DNA from: Gammaproteobacteria bacterium
GTDB taxonomy: Bacteria > Pseudomonadota > Gammaproteobacteria > Steroidobacterales > Woeseiaceae
Assembly (NCBI GenBank): GCA_029862045.1
Contig: JAOTYE010000003.1
Span: forward strand, 62,001-126,000
DNA length: 64,000 bases
Direction: 5' to 3'
Below are positions 45,803 to 54,346 of this stretch, piece after piece. The notes beneath the pieces were generated by a model. It was not told the origin of the DNA. It worked only from the letters and a program-made list of their open reading frames with translations, and did not search any database. A program made the position numbers and the translations under genes. Each line of letters starts with the position of its first letter. Within the stretch, counting starts at the first letter, position 1.

Positions 45803-47050
45803 TTGAAAACGATGACACGGGTATCACTGCTGCTGACCGCCACTTGCTTCGTGCTGCCCGGATGTGCGGTCAATGAAGTCATAACCGCCGAAGAAACCGA
45901 ACTGGTCATGGCTGAGACGCCACCGGACGAGGCGGCGCTGCTTGATATTGGCGTCATTGAATTCGAGGGTGGTATGTCTGTCGACAATGATCCGGATAAG
46001 TCCGGTATCTACGAGGAAATTCGCACCGCTGAAATACGTTATTTGCCATACCATCTCAAGACGACGTTGCAAGGTACTGGCCACTGGGGAGCCGTGCGGG
46101 TTATTCCGTCGCGCGATGCGTTTACCGATGTCATCATCAGCGGCAAGATTGAAAAGTCGGACGGTGAGTTCATCACTCTGGATATCTCCGTCGATGACGC
46201 GCGTGGACAGCACTGGTACAGCAAGGCCTACAGTACGCAAACCGGTGTTTCTTCCTATTCGGAAAACCGTGATCGACGCGAAGATCCTTATCAAAAGGTC
46301 TTTAACGATATTGCCAATGATTTGCAGGCATTCGTCGCGCAACTTCCGTCCGAATCGATACGCGAGGTTCGGCAGATTACCGAGCTGAAGTTCTTTGCTG
46401 ACATGTCGTCACGGGCCTACGGTGAACATCTGACTACGAACGAAGAGGGAGTGGTCTCGATTGTTCGTCTGCCGGCCGAAAACGATCCAGCAGTTGATCG
46501 CCTGCGGCAGATCCGCGAACGTGATCGACTTGTCGTCGACACACTCAACGAACACTACGCAAATTTCTATTACGGCATTGCGATTCCGTATCACTCGTGG
46601 CGCAAGACGGCGCGTGAGGAATCGATCAACTACCGCCAGGTGAAGCGATCAGCTGCACTGCAGACGCTGATGGGTGCGGTGGTTATCGCGGGTGCGTTAG
46701 CTGTGGATACGGACAGCTCGAGTTACTCCAGGAGCCGGATGAAACGCAGCTTGCAAAACATCGCTATTGGGGAGGGCTTTCAATCGATTATGTCGGGCGT
46801 CTCGAGGCGCTCGGAGGCGGGGATGCACAGGGAGTCCATCAAGGAATTGTCCGAGTCGTTCGGCGCCGAGGCGGCGCCGATGGTCGTGACCGTCGAGGGT
46901 GAGACGCGTCGCCTGACCGGCACAGCCACTGCGCAGTACGAAAGCTGGCGTAGATTGCTTAAGGAAATCTATGAGGCTGAGACCGGATTCGTCGAGACGG
47001 CAGATGCCGCTGATCCGGATCCGGTGCGTATCCCCGAACCGACGGGATGA
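45803..47050 (+). CDS. Lipoprotein of unknown function
   Basis: Protein of 415 aa with a lipobox LPGCAVNE near the N-terminus, so it is anchored to the inner or outer membrane. I see no known domain. Residues 80-170 look like a mixed fold with EIRTAEIRYLPYHLKTTLQG, GAVRVIPSRDAFTDVIISGK and YSKAYSTQTG; residues 275-300 are a hydrophobic stretch (LQTLMGAVVIAGALAVDTD). Similar stretches occur in lipoproteins of this sort of kinase cluster, but I have no name. The start may be TTG or the ATG nine bases later. It sits between the Gly-rich lipoprotein (9 bases) and the membrane kinase (about 14 bases), so it likely belongs to the complex. Confidence 0.75.
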   Translation: MKTMTRVSLLLTATCFVLPGCAVNEVITAEETELVMAETPPDEAALLDIGVIEFEGGMSVDNDPDKSGIYEEIRTAEIRYLPYHLKTTLQGTGHWGAVRVIPSRDAFTDVIISGKIEKSDGEFITLDISVDDARGQHWYSKAYSTQTGVSSYSENRDRREDPYQKVFNDIANDLQAFVAQLPSESIREVRQITELKFFADMSSRAYGEHLTTNEEGVVSIVRLPAENDPAVDRLRQIRERDRLVVDTLNEHYANFYYGIAIPYHSWRKTAREESINYRQVKRSAALQTLMGAVVIAGALAVDTDSSSYSRSRMKRSLQNIAIGEGFQSIMSGVSRRSEAGMHRESIKELSESFGAEAAPMVVTVEGETRRLTGTATAQYESWRRLLKEIYEAETGFVETADAADPDPVRIPEPTG

Positions 47051-47064
47051 GCGATCACTGATTG

Positions 47065-49419
47065 ATGCAAGACATCAAGAAAGGAAGTGAGCTCGCGAGC
47101 CGCTACACGCTGCTGCGCAAGCTCGGAGCCGGCGGTGCCGCCGAAACCTGGCTCGCTAAAGATCGACTGACACGTGCATCCGTTGCGCTGAAGATACTCG
47201 TCAGCAAACGCGTGGCCGCAGGGGATTTCCACAAGGAATGGCAAAACAGCATCCGTTTGATGCATGCACACATCGTGCGTGTGTTCGAATTCAATGCTGA
47301 ACCGGACAACCCGTTCTACAGCCTGCAGTTCGTCGATGGGCCCGATATCAGTGTGTTGTCAGGTGCCCCGCTCGAACACATCCTCGCGCCTGTCGGGCTT
47401 GTTGCAGATGCATTGCGCTATGCGCACGGCAAGAATGTGGTACATCGCGACATCAAGGCGAGCAATATTCTTCTGGACCAGAACGGTGCTCCATACCTGA
47501 TCGACTTCGGGGTCGCCGCAGTTGCCGGTGCTGAGGCAGGAGGCGGCTCACTGATCGCGGCGAGTCCACAAACGCTCTCGGGAGACGTGCCGCAGCCGGC
47601 GGATGATATTTTTGCGCTTGGCGGGCTTATCTACGAGCTTGTCAGCGGTCGTTCACCCTATTCGTCGTCTGCGACGGCGGAGGACATCCGGCACGCGGTG
47701 CCGCCGCCTTTGGTTGCAGCCGACGGTTCTGCGGTTCCAACAGCTGTACAGCAGCTCGTCGCGAGCATGCTTGATAAAGACGCGCTGGCGCGACCGGATG
47801 CCGCAACCGTCGCGACGATGCTCGAATCCGCGGGCTTCCCGTCTGCGCCCGCGCCTGCAAGTTATACAGGTGGCCGACGGGCTCCGATCGATGAACTCAT
47901 CGAAGCCAGCGACAACGTTCGACCCGGGACGAGACACGCAGCTGCAGCGTCGCTGACGGCGCCAAAGGAAAGCTCCGGCATCAGTCCAAGGACACTGGGG
48001 ATCAGTCTCGTCGTGCTGCTCGCGATACTGACTGGTGTCGTATTTTTTCTGCCGGATACCGTCACGACCGACGGCATTAAGCCCGTCGCCGAAACGCGTG
48101 AGGAGACAGTTCAGACTGAGAAGGAAAGTGAGCGCAAAAGAGGCGTGGGCTTCACTGAAAACGTCGATGACCTGAGTGGGCGCGATGCGCGCGTCAAAGC
48201 ACGAGCCGATACCGAAGTTGTGCTCGGCGAATTGCTGTCGAAAATGGAAACGCTGGAGCGGCGAGCTGTGCAGCGTTGGGGTGGTCTGCGTTTCAAGCAA
48301 GCGCAGGCGATCTATGCGGAAGGCGATGTGGCATACCTCGCGCGCGATTACGTCATTGCCAGCGAGAAGTATGCTGAGGCGATCGCGATCGTCGAGCCGC
48401 TGCTCGATGAGGTTGACCAGGTCTTTGCCACGACGTTTACCGATGCGCAGGCTGCACTCGAGGCCGCGGATGCTGTCGAAGCACTACGACTCTTTGAGCT
48501 GGCCGTCGCGATCAGCCCGAGCCACGCAGCAGCAGAGGCGGGTTACACGCGAGCGAAGAACCTTGATACCGTTCTTTCACTCACCGATCAGGGGTTCGAG
48601 TTTGAGAGCGAGCTTGAACTCGAAGCTGCACGGCAGAGTTTTGCCAGGGCGGTGGAACTCGATCCTGAGTGGCAGCCCGCGCAAACCGGTCTCGAGCGAG
48701 TGCAGGCGACGATAAAGCAAATGGAGTTTGATCAACGCATGACCGAAGGCCTGACCGCGTTGACCGAACGGGATTACCCTGGAGCTCGGGCGGCGTTTCG
48801 AATGGCGCAGCAACTCAGGCCGGAATCACGGGAGCCCGCCGATGGTCTGTTACAGGTCGACCAGGGAATACGGCTGGACCAGATTTCGGCATTCGAGAGG
48901 CAAGCCCAGCGTCAGGAACGCGATGAAGAATGGGAGATAGCGGTCGAGACTTACGAGAGTATCCTTGAGATTGACAGCAATCTTCTGTTTGCGCAGGAGG
49001 GACTCAGCCGTGCGCGGCAGATGACTGCATTGCATGCGCAACTTGATGAGTACATCGCGGACCCGGACAGCCTGAGCACGGCGTTCACGATGAGCAAGGC
49101 GACGCGACTTGTCGTCGATATCACACGCATGCCGAGCATCGGACCGCGACTGTCCGGGCAGCGCGACGAGCTATCGCGACTACTGAAACGCGCGGCAACC
49201 CCGCTAACCGTGCAGCTGGTTTCGGACAACGTCACGGACGTCTCTATCTACAAAGTTGGTAAACTCGGCAGCTTTCAAACGCGCCAATTGGACCTCAGGC
49301 CGGGCACATACGTCGCTGTTGGAAGCCGGCCGGGGTACCGGGATGTGCGCCTCGAGTTTCGTGTCGCACCGGAGATTGATCTTCAGCCGGTTGTTGTTCG
49401 CTGCGAGGAATCAATTTGA
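47065..49419 (+). CDS. Membrane Ser/Thr kinase with helical repeats
   Basis: Protein of 784 aa; a TTG-ATG start pair occurs and the ATG is used. Residues 12-270 form a kinase domain (LGAGGAAETWLA, Lys43 in VALKIL, Asp129 in VVHRDIKASN, Asp147 of IDFGVA). The usual APE appears as SPQ, a weak activation-loop end. A transmembrane helix (LGISLVVLLAILTGVVFFL, about 307-325) follows, so the rest is likely periplasmic. Residues 370-640 are TPR-like repeats (EKYAEAIAIVEPLL, ARQSFARAVELDPEWQ, ARAAFRMAQQLRPESR), and the end resembles a PEGA domain (LDLRPGTYVAVGSRPGY). It probably senses the envelope and phosphorylates cytoplasmic FHA partners. It overlaps the next gene by 4 bases. Confidence 0.88.
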   Translation: MQDIKKGSELASRYTLLRKLGAGGAAETWLAKDRLTRASVALKILVSKRVAAGDFHKEWQNSIRLMHAHIVRVFEFNAEPDNPFYSLQFVDGPDISVLSGAPLEHILAPVGLVADALRYAHGKNVVHRDIKASNILLDQNGAPYLIDFGVAAVAGAEAGGGSLIAASPQTLSGDVPQPADDIFALGGLIYELVSGRSPYSSSATAEDIRHAVPPPLVAADGSAVPTAVQQLVASMLDKDALARPDAATVATMLESAGFPSAPAPASYTGGRRAPIDELIEASDNVRPGTRHAAAASLTAPKESSGISPRTLGISLVVLLAILTGVVFFLPDTVTTDGIKPVAETREETVQTEKESERKRGVGFTENVDDLSGRDARVKARADTEVVLGELLSKMETLERRAVQRWGGLRFKQAQAIYAEGDVAYLARDYVIASEKYAEAIAIVEPLLDEVDQVFATTFTDAQAALEAADAVEALRLFELAVAISPSHAAAEAGYTRAKNLDTVLSLTDQGFEFESELELEAARQSFARAVELDPEWQPAQTGLERVQATIKQMEFDQRMTEGLTALTERDYPGARAAFRMAQQLRPESREPADGLLQVDQGIRLDQISAFERQAQRQERDEEWEIAVETYESILEIDSNLLFAQEGLSRARQMTALHAQLDEYIADPDSLSTAFTMSKATRLVVDITRMPSIGPRLSGQRDELSRLLKRAATPLTVQLVSDNVTDVSIYKVGKLGSFQTRQLDLRPGTYVAVGSRPGYRDVRLEFRVAPEIDLQPVVVRCEESI

Positions 49420-51842
49420 GTTTTGACCACCTCTATATCAGAGACGCTGAAGGCGAACGACGTATCGGCGCCAATGCGCTGCCGCTGCGCGTTGGCACAG
49501 GCAACGATTGTCAACTTCGCTTGCCGGGTCCAGGAGGCGGACCCGTCATGTTGCTCGACTTGCTTGACGGCGCGCCATTCGTACAGCCTTTTGGGCGCGA
49601 CGACTCAATGCAAATCAACGGTGCGCCACTGGTTGCCAGTACGCGTCTCGCCGATGGCGACGAGCTGCAGTTTTTTGGCAGCAGAATCCGGGTTTCCGCA
49701 GCAGTCGAGCGACTGACCCTGGATGTGCGACTCGAAGATAGTGCGTACGTTACGCAACCCCCGGAACTGGCTGACGATGCCGCGCAAGCTGCAGACGAGG
49801 CGATTGCACCGACGGCGTTTCGGCGCGCGGCCGATACGCATGCGGCTGTTGTCGAATCGCGCCGTAATCCACTCAAGGCGATCGTCGGCGTTGGACTCAC
49901 AATACTAATCGTCATGTCCTACTTGCTCTTCAGCTCGGCATCGATTCAGTTCGAAGTGAGCCCCGCGGAGCCCGACGATATTTCGATATCCGGCGGCTGG
50001 TTTCGTATGCCGATCGGCGGTCGGATTCTCCTTCGCAGCGGGGAGCACACGGTCACGGTAGAAAAGCAGGGTTACTACGATGTCAGTCAGAATTTTGTCG
50101 TTGGAGACGAAGCGAGCAAGACAATTGAGATCAGAATGCGCCGCTTGCCGGGCCGCCTGTCCGTCGCCACAGAGCCTCCCGTCGACGCTGTCGTAACGAT
50201 CGATAGCAGCACCGTCGGCAAAACGCCGTATGGTCCTGTCGAGTTGCAACCGGGAGAGCACAGTGTCAGCGTGCGCGCCGAACGCTACCTGCCATTCGGC
50301 GATGTTATTGCGGTTGCGGGTCTGGGGCAGCACGAGGAATTGTACGTTCAGCTTGTACGCCGTTGGTCGAATGTCGAGGTGACGTCGGAGCCGGCCGGCG
50401 CAACGATATTTGCAGGCGAAAATCGTGTCGGCGAAACGCCTGCCGTTATTGAACTTCTCGAGGGCACGCACCAAATCAGCGTTGTTCGGGACGGATTCAG
50501 AGCCTGGGATGGCACGGTGACAGCGCAGCCGAATATGGACCAGGTGCTGCCCCTGATTCAGCTGCAACCGGCAAATGCGAAGTTGCTCGTTAACTCCATT
50601 CCACGGGCAGCAAATGTGACGGTCGATGGCCGTTATCGCGGACAATCACCGATCACGCTGGCATTGTCTCCGGGCGTTGACTACGACATCGGCCTGTCAA
50701 AGGCGGGTTATGGAGCGACCAGCCGACGGGTGCGGCTGCAAGCCGCGGCGAGCGATTCGATAACTGTCGATCTGTCTGCGCGTACCGGATCATTGACTGT
50801 CAATGTGCAGCCTGCTGATGCCACCGTTTTCGTCGATGGCCGCGCGCGTGGCAACGGCTCCACAACTCTGCGGCTAAGCTCCGCACCACATCGGGTCGAA
50901 GTCCGCAAGACCGGCTATCAAAGCTGGTCGCGAACGGTTACGCCGCGACCGGGATATCCGCAGACGGTTACCGCACAATTGCGGTCGCTCGCAGCAATCG
51001 AGCAGGAAAAAGTCGAAGTTACGGTGAAGACGGTGGACGATCAGCTCATGCGCCGCGTCGAACCCGGAACATTCAGGTTGGGTTCGTCACGCTCGGAGCA
51101 GGGCAGGCGGGCAAATGAGGTGCTGGTCCCGGTTACGCTGACACGGCCGTTCCTGATCGGAGTCCACGAAGTCACTAACGGCGAGTTTGCGAAATTCCGG
51201 GCCGGGCATGATTCTGGCAGTGATATTCATGCATCGATGGCGGGCGGTCAAAACCCCGTCGCCAATGTCACCTGGTCTGATGCTGTGGAGTACTGCAACT
51301 GGCTCAGTGCAAGAGAAGGCCTGCAGCCGGCTTACGAGGAGAAATTTGGTGAATGGACGGTCATTCGACCACTCACCAACGGCTACCGGTTGCCGACAGA
51401 GGCCGAGTGGGCCTGGGCGATTCGCTATGAGGGCAGCGCTGGCGTGCGAAAATTCTCGTGGGGCTCCGAAATGCCGCCGAAGCGTGATAGCGGCAACTTC
51501 GCGGACAAGGCGGCAATAGATCTTGTGCCGACGATTCTGCCGCGCTACGACGACGGCTTCGCATCAACGGCACCGGTCGGCAAATTCGTGCCAAACGTCA
51601 TCGGCATCCACGACGGCAGCGGCAACGTTGCTGAGTGGGTCAATGACATCTATACAGTGCCAACACCGGGAATCACGACACCTGTGGTTGATCCGATGGG
51701 CCCCGAGACGGGCAGGAGCCACGTAATTCGCGGCTCGAGCTGGCGGCATGCGGGCATTCTGGAGCTGCGCCTCAGTTATCGTGATTCAGGTAGCGATGCG
51801 CGATCGGACGTCGGCTTTCGCATTGTCAGAACCGTGCCCTGA
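49416..51842 (+). CDS. FHA-TM-PEGA-SUMF1 protein
   Basis: Protein of 808 aa from a TTG start, with GAGGA 7 bases upstream, overlapping the kinase gene by 4 bases. Residues 1-95 are FHA-like (LPLRVGTGNDCQLRLPG, DSMQINGAPLVAS), facing the cytoplasm. A membrane helix at about 154-174 leads to five PEGA repeats (residues 177-535; each has an AGATIF/VDG strand and a GxHxVxVxxxGY end). The C-terminus (from 545) is an SUMF1/formylglycine-enzyme-like fold: NVTWSDAVEYCNWLSA, YRLPTEAEWAWAIRYEG, GIHDGSGNVAEWVND. The Cys pair of true FGE is absent from IRGSSWRHAGILELRLSYRD, so it may be a scaffold. FHA implies it reads phospho-Thr from the kinases. Confidence 0.88.
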   Translation: MSFDHLYIRDAEGERRIGANALPLRVGTGNDCQLRLPGPGGGPVMLLDLLDGAPFVQPFGRDDSMQINGAPLVASTRLADGDELQFFGSRIRVSAAVERLTLDVRLEDSAYVTQPPELADDAAQAADEAIAPTAFRRAADTHAAVVESRRNPLKAIVGVGLTILIVMSYLLFSSASIQFEVSPAEPDDISISGGWFRMPIGGRILLRSGEHTVTVEKQGYYDVSQNFVVGDEASKTIEIRMRRLPGRLSVATEPPVDAVVTIDSSTVGKTPYGPVELQPGEHSVSVRAERYLPFGDVIAVAGLGQHEELYVQLVRRWSNVEVTSEPAGATIFAGENRVGETPAVIELLEGTHQISVVRDGFRAWDGTVTAQPNMDQVLPLIQLQPANAKLLVNSIPRAANVTVDGRYRGQSPITLALSPGVDYDIGLSKAGYGATSRRVRLQAAASDSITVDLSARTGSLTVNVQPADATVFVDGRARGNGSTTLRLSSAPHRVEVRKTGYQSWSRTVTPRPGYPQTVTAQLRSLAAIEQEKVEVTVKTVDDQLMRRVEPGTFRLGSSRSEQGRRANEVLVPVTLTRPFLIGVHEVTNGEFAKFRAGHDSGSDIHASMAGGQNPVANVTWSDAVEYCNWLSAREGLQPAYEEKFGEWTVIRPLTNGYRLPTEAEWAWAIRYEGSAGVRKFSWGSEMPPKRDSGNFADKAAIDLVPTILPRYDDGFASTAPVGKFVPNVIGIHDGSGNVAEWVNDIYTVPTPGITTPVVDPMGPETGRSHVIRGSSWRHAGILELRLSYRDSGSDARSDVGFRIVRTVP

Positions 51843-51907
51843 AATTTCGTGAGACAATTGCGGCCGAAACCGGTCTAAGGTCAGAGACCGTAAGACGAGG
51901 ATCCAAC

Positions 51908-52144
51908 GTGTATCGATTTCTACTGATTGTTATCGCCAGTTGCTTTCTCAGCGTGGCGGCCTGGGCACAGGAAGATCCCGCCGAGCCGGACGAACCGGAC
52001 GAGACCGAAGAGCCGCAGGTGGCAGCCGAAGAAGTAGATGAAGCGGGCCTTGACGAGCAGGGCTTCACCGATGAAGACGACGATTTTCGACCCAGCGAGG
52101 ACATCCCGGCCGATCAGTCAATTCCGTTTCCAACAGACATCTAG
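51908..52144 (+). CDS. Small acidic exported protein
   Basis: Protein of 78 aa with a signal peptide (FLLIVIASCFLSVAAWA) and an acidic mature part of about 57 residues (DPAEPDEPDETEEPQ, EDDDFRPSEDIPADQ). It starts at GTG with GAGGA nearby and ends 14 bases before the TolQ-like gene. No domain is known. Its position suggests a small periplasmic partner of the channel, or an acidic mediator like those in Tol-type systems. It could be lost from automatic annotation owing to its size. Confidence 0.65.
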   Translation: MYRFLLIVIASCFLSVAAWAQEDPAEPDEPDETEEPQVAAEEVDEAGLDEQGFTDEDDDFRPSEDIPADQSIPFPTDI

Positions 52145-52158
52145 CCTGAATAATCAAT

Positions 52159-52959
52159 ATGAATAAAAAGAACATACCGGTTGAATTCGTGTTTCAACTT
52201 TTCGCGCTGATCATTGCAATCATTATTGTGCACGCTTTCTACGTTGCCGTAGTTCGCCCAAATGCTGCGCAGATCATTGAAGAGCAGACAATTGCTGCGG
52301 CGGCCGACCCGGACTACGTCCGGGAACGGCGCGTCTCGGTGTTGATCAAAGACATGGAACAGGAGGCCTGTTTCATTCTCGGCCTTTGGGCTCTAGCAAT
52401 CATGGGCTACAAAGCGGTAATAATTCTTGGCGAGCGCCGACTACTCGACGTAGACCTCGTGCCCGTCGCGGAGGGGATGCGAATTTTGCCCGAGGACACA
52501 CGCGAATTTGCGCGCCAGATTGAGGCGCTACCCGAAGACAGCCAGCGCATGCTGCTGCCGCGGGCGCTGTTGAATGCACTGCGACGATTCAGCACGACGC
52601 GCAACATCCAGGACGTATCGAGCAGTACGCGCAATATATACGAGACAGAGGGTGAGCGACTCGAATCGGAACTGTCGATGATTCGCTATATCTCGTGGGC
52701 GATACCGTCGATCGGCTTCATCGGCACGGTTCGCGGCATCGGTGAAGCGCTCGCGCAGGCCGACAAAGCGGTGCAAGGCGATATCGCAGGCGTAACGCAG
52801 AGTCTGGGCGTTGCCTTCAATTCGACGTTCATCGCCTTGCTGATCAGCATCTTTTTGATGTTTCTCGTGCACCAGTTGCAGTTGCTGCAGGAGCGGCTTG
52901 TCTTTGACGGCGAGAACTACTGCAACGACAAGTTGATCCGGCACATGAAGGCGGACTAG
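52159..52959 (+). CDS. MotA/TolQ/ExbB-type proton channel subunit
   Basis: Protein of 266 aa. A first helix (11-33), a second at 71-91 (ACFILGLWALAIMGYKAVII), a third at 177-199 and a fourth at 214-240 enclose a cytoplasmic segment at 92-176. The TM3 motif PSIGFIGTVRGIGEAL at 183-198 is the MotA/TolQ/ExbB hallmark, and TQSLGVAFNSTFIALLISIF is the TM4 counterpart with the conserved Thr. Order of helices, with a long stretch between 2 and 3, fits the family, so it is the ion-conducting ring of a proton-driven motor. Its normal partner, ExbD/TolR/MotB, is not separate here: the two downstream vWA proteins have matching anchors. Confidence 0.9.
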   Translation: MNKKNIPVEFVFQLFALIIAIIIVHAFYVAVVRPNAAQIIEEQTIAAAADPDYVRERRVSVLIKDMEQEACFILGLWALAIMGYKAVIILGERRLLDVDLVPVAEGMRILPEDTREFARQIEALPEDSQRMLLPRALLNALRRFSTTRNIQDVSSSTRNIYETEGERLESELSMIRYISWAIPSIGFIGTVRGIGEALAQADKAVQGDIAGVTQSLGVAFNSTFIALLISIFLMFLVHQLQLLQERLVFDGENYCNDKLIRHMKAD

Positions 52960-52978
52960 GCACAGGACGATTGCAGAC

Positions 52979-54346
52979 GTGGGTCTTCTCGCAGCGCACA
53001 TCAACGATGCCGGTATCTCGGTTCTGGACTCGGACAAGTTACTGTATCGGGAACCGGGGTTCGCGCTGCTCGACGATGACAAACTGACAACGGGTGCTGA
53101 GGCGTTTTCAAAAGCGCGCGTCAAACCACGGCGCATTCAGAACCGGTTCTGGTCGAATCTGCAAACAACGCCGTTGGCCGATCGCCGTTTTCAGCATTTG
53201 AGTGCTGCCGACCTCGCAAGCCGGCAACTGGAACAGATGTGGAAGCGCGTTGCCGGTGCTGGCGATCGTATCGTCCTCGCGGTACCCGCGTATATGCGGG
53301 CTGACAATCTTGGCCTGTTGCTCGGAATTGCGGCCGAATTGAAGATTCCGGTCACTGCAATGGTCGATGCCGCTGTCGCAGCGACGCGTCGCGAATACCA
53401 GAATGCCGTGCCCGCACACGTCGATCTCAGCCTGCATTCGACGGTCGTGACACGACTGGCTCAATCTGGGCAGGCGCAGATGGATCGGTCAGCAGTGATT
53501 GATGAATGCGGGATGATAGCCCTGCACGAAGCCTGGATTGCGCTTATCGCGGAGGCATTCGTGCAGCAGTCCCGCTTCGATCCTCTGCATACCGCGGAAA
53601 CAGAGCAAATGCTGCAAGACAAGTTGCAGGGTTGGTTGTCTGCTGTGGCTGGCGGAAAAACCATCACACTCGAGATCGAATACCGTGGTATTACGCATCG
53701 GGCCGATCTCGAGTTGCTCGAGTTCGTCGCTGCGGCGGCACCGACCTACCATCGCATTGTCAGTAACCTGCGGGCATTATATCGGGCCGATGAAACGCCG
53801 GCCCTGCAGCTCTCGGACCGCGCAGCTCGAATGCCCGGCCTCGCAGATATTCTTACCGCCCGTGTCGGGGGCGAAATATTTCTGCAAGAGCCCGGAGCGA
53901 CCGCTCGAGGATTGCTATCGCGTTGCCGCGAGATGCAGCATGGCGACAGTTCCGTCAGCCTGATACGACAATTGCCGTGGGACCAGTCGCCCGTTGTGCT
54001 CAAGAACACCGAGGTCATCAGACAGGGAGGTCATCCAACGCATCTGTTGTTCGACAACACCGCATACGCAATTGATACGCGGCCGTTAACGCTTGGGTCA
54101 CAATCAAGTGACGGAGAACGCTGCATCGAATTACAACAAGACATGCCCGGCGTATCGCGCCGACACTGTTCATTGCAGCAGGAGAACAGTCAGTGCATTG
54201 TCCGCGACTTCAGCCGCTACGGTACATTTCTGAATGGGCACCGAATCGACGGTTCTGCCGTCCTGCAAGTTGGAGATCTGATACGGCTTGGCACGCCGGG
54301 CTACGAGCTGCGACTGATTACCATGGAAAACGACAATGGCTCGTAA
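52979..54346 (+). CDS. Actin/Hsp70-like protein with C-terminal FHA domain
   Basis: Protein of 455 aa with a GTG start. Residues 1-330 look like an actin/Hsp70-type ATPase fold: GLLAAHINDAGISVLDSD (phosphate-1-like), then RIVLAVPAYMRADNLGLLLG and AAELKIPVTAMVDAAVAA, which recall the VPAYF-helix-EP-AA pattern of Hsp70. The ATP-binding glycines are not all clear, so ATPase activity is a guess. Residues 375-445 are an FHA domain with GVSRRHCSLQQ, then VRDFSRYGTFLNGHRI, containing the Arg, Ser, His, Asn residues that bind phospho-Thr. No membrane segment: it is a cytoplasmic link between the kinase signals and the channel, 19 bases behind it. Confidence 0.75.
   Translation: MGLLAAHINDAGISVLDSDKLLYREPGFALLDDDKLTTGAEAFSKARVKPRRIQNRFWSNLQTTPLADRRFQHLSAADLASRQLEQMWKRVAGAGDRIVLAVPAYMRADNLGLLLGIAAELKIPVTAMVDAAVAATRREYQNAVPAHVDLSLHSTVVTRLAQSGQAQMDRSAVIDECGMIALHEAWIALIAEAFVQQSRFDPLHTAETEQMLQDKLQGWLSAVAGGKTITLEIEYRGITHRADLELLEFVAAAAPTYHRIVSNLRALYRADETPALQLSDRAARMPGLADILTARVGGEIFLQEPGATARGLLSRCREMQHGDSSVSLIRQLPWDQSPVVLKNTEVIRQGGHPTHLLFDNTAYAIDTRPLTLGSQSSDGERCIELQQDMPGVSRRHCSLQQENSQCIVRDFSRYGTFLNGHRIDGSAVLQVGDLIRLGTPGYELRLITMENDNGS

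Noticed and set aside
49416-51842. Active formylglycine-generating enzyme for sulfatases
   Set aside because: The copper-binding cysteines are missing and no sulfatase gene lies in the window.
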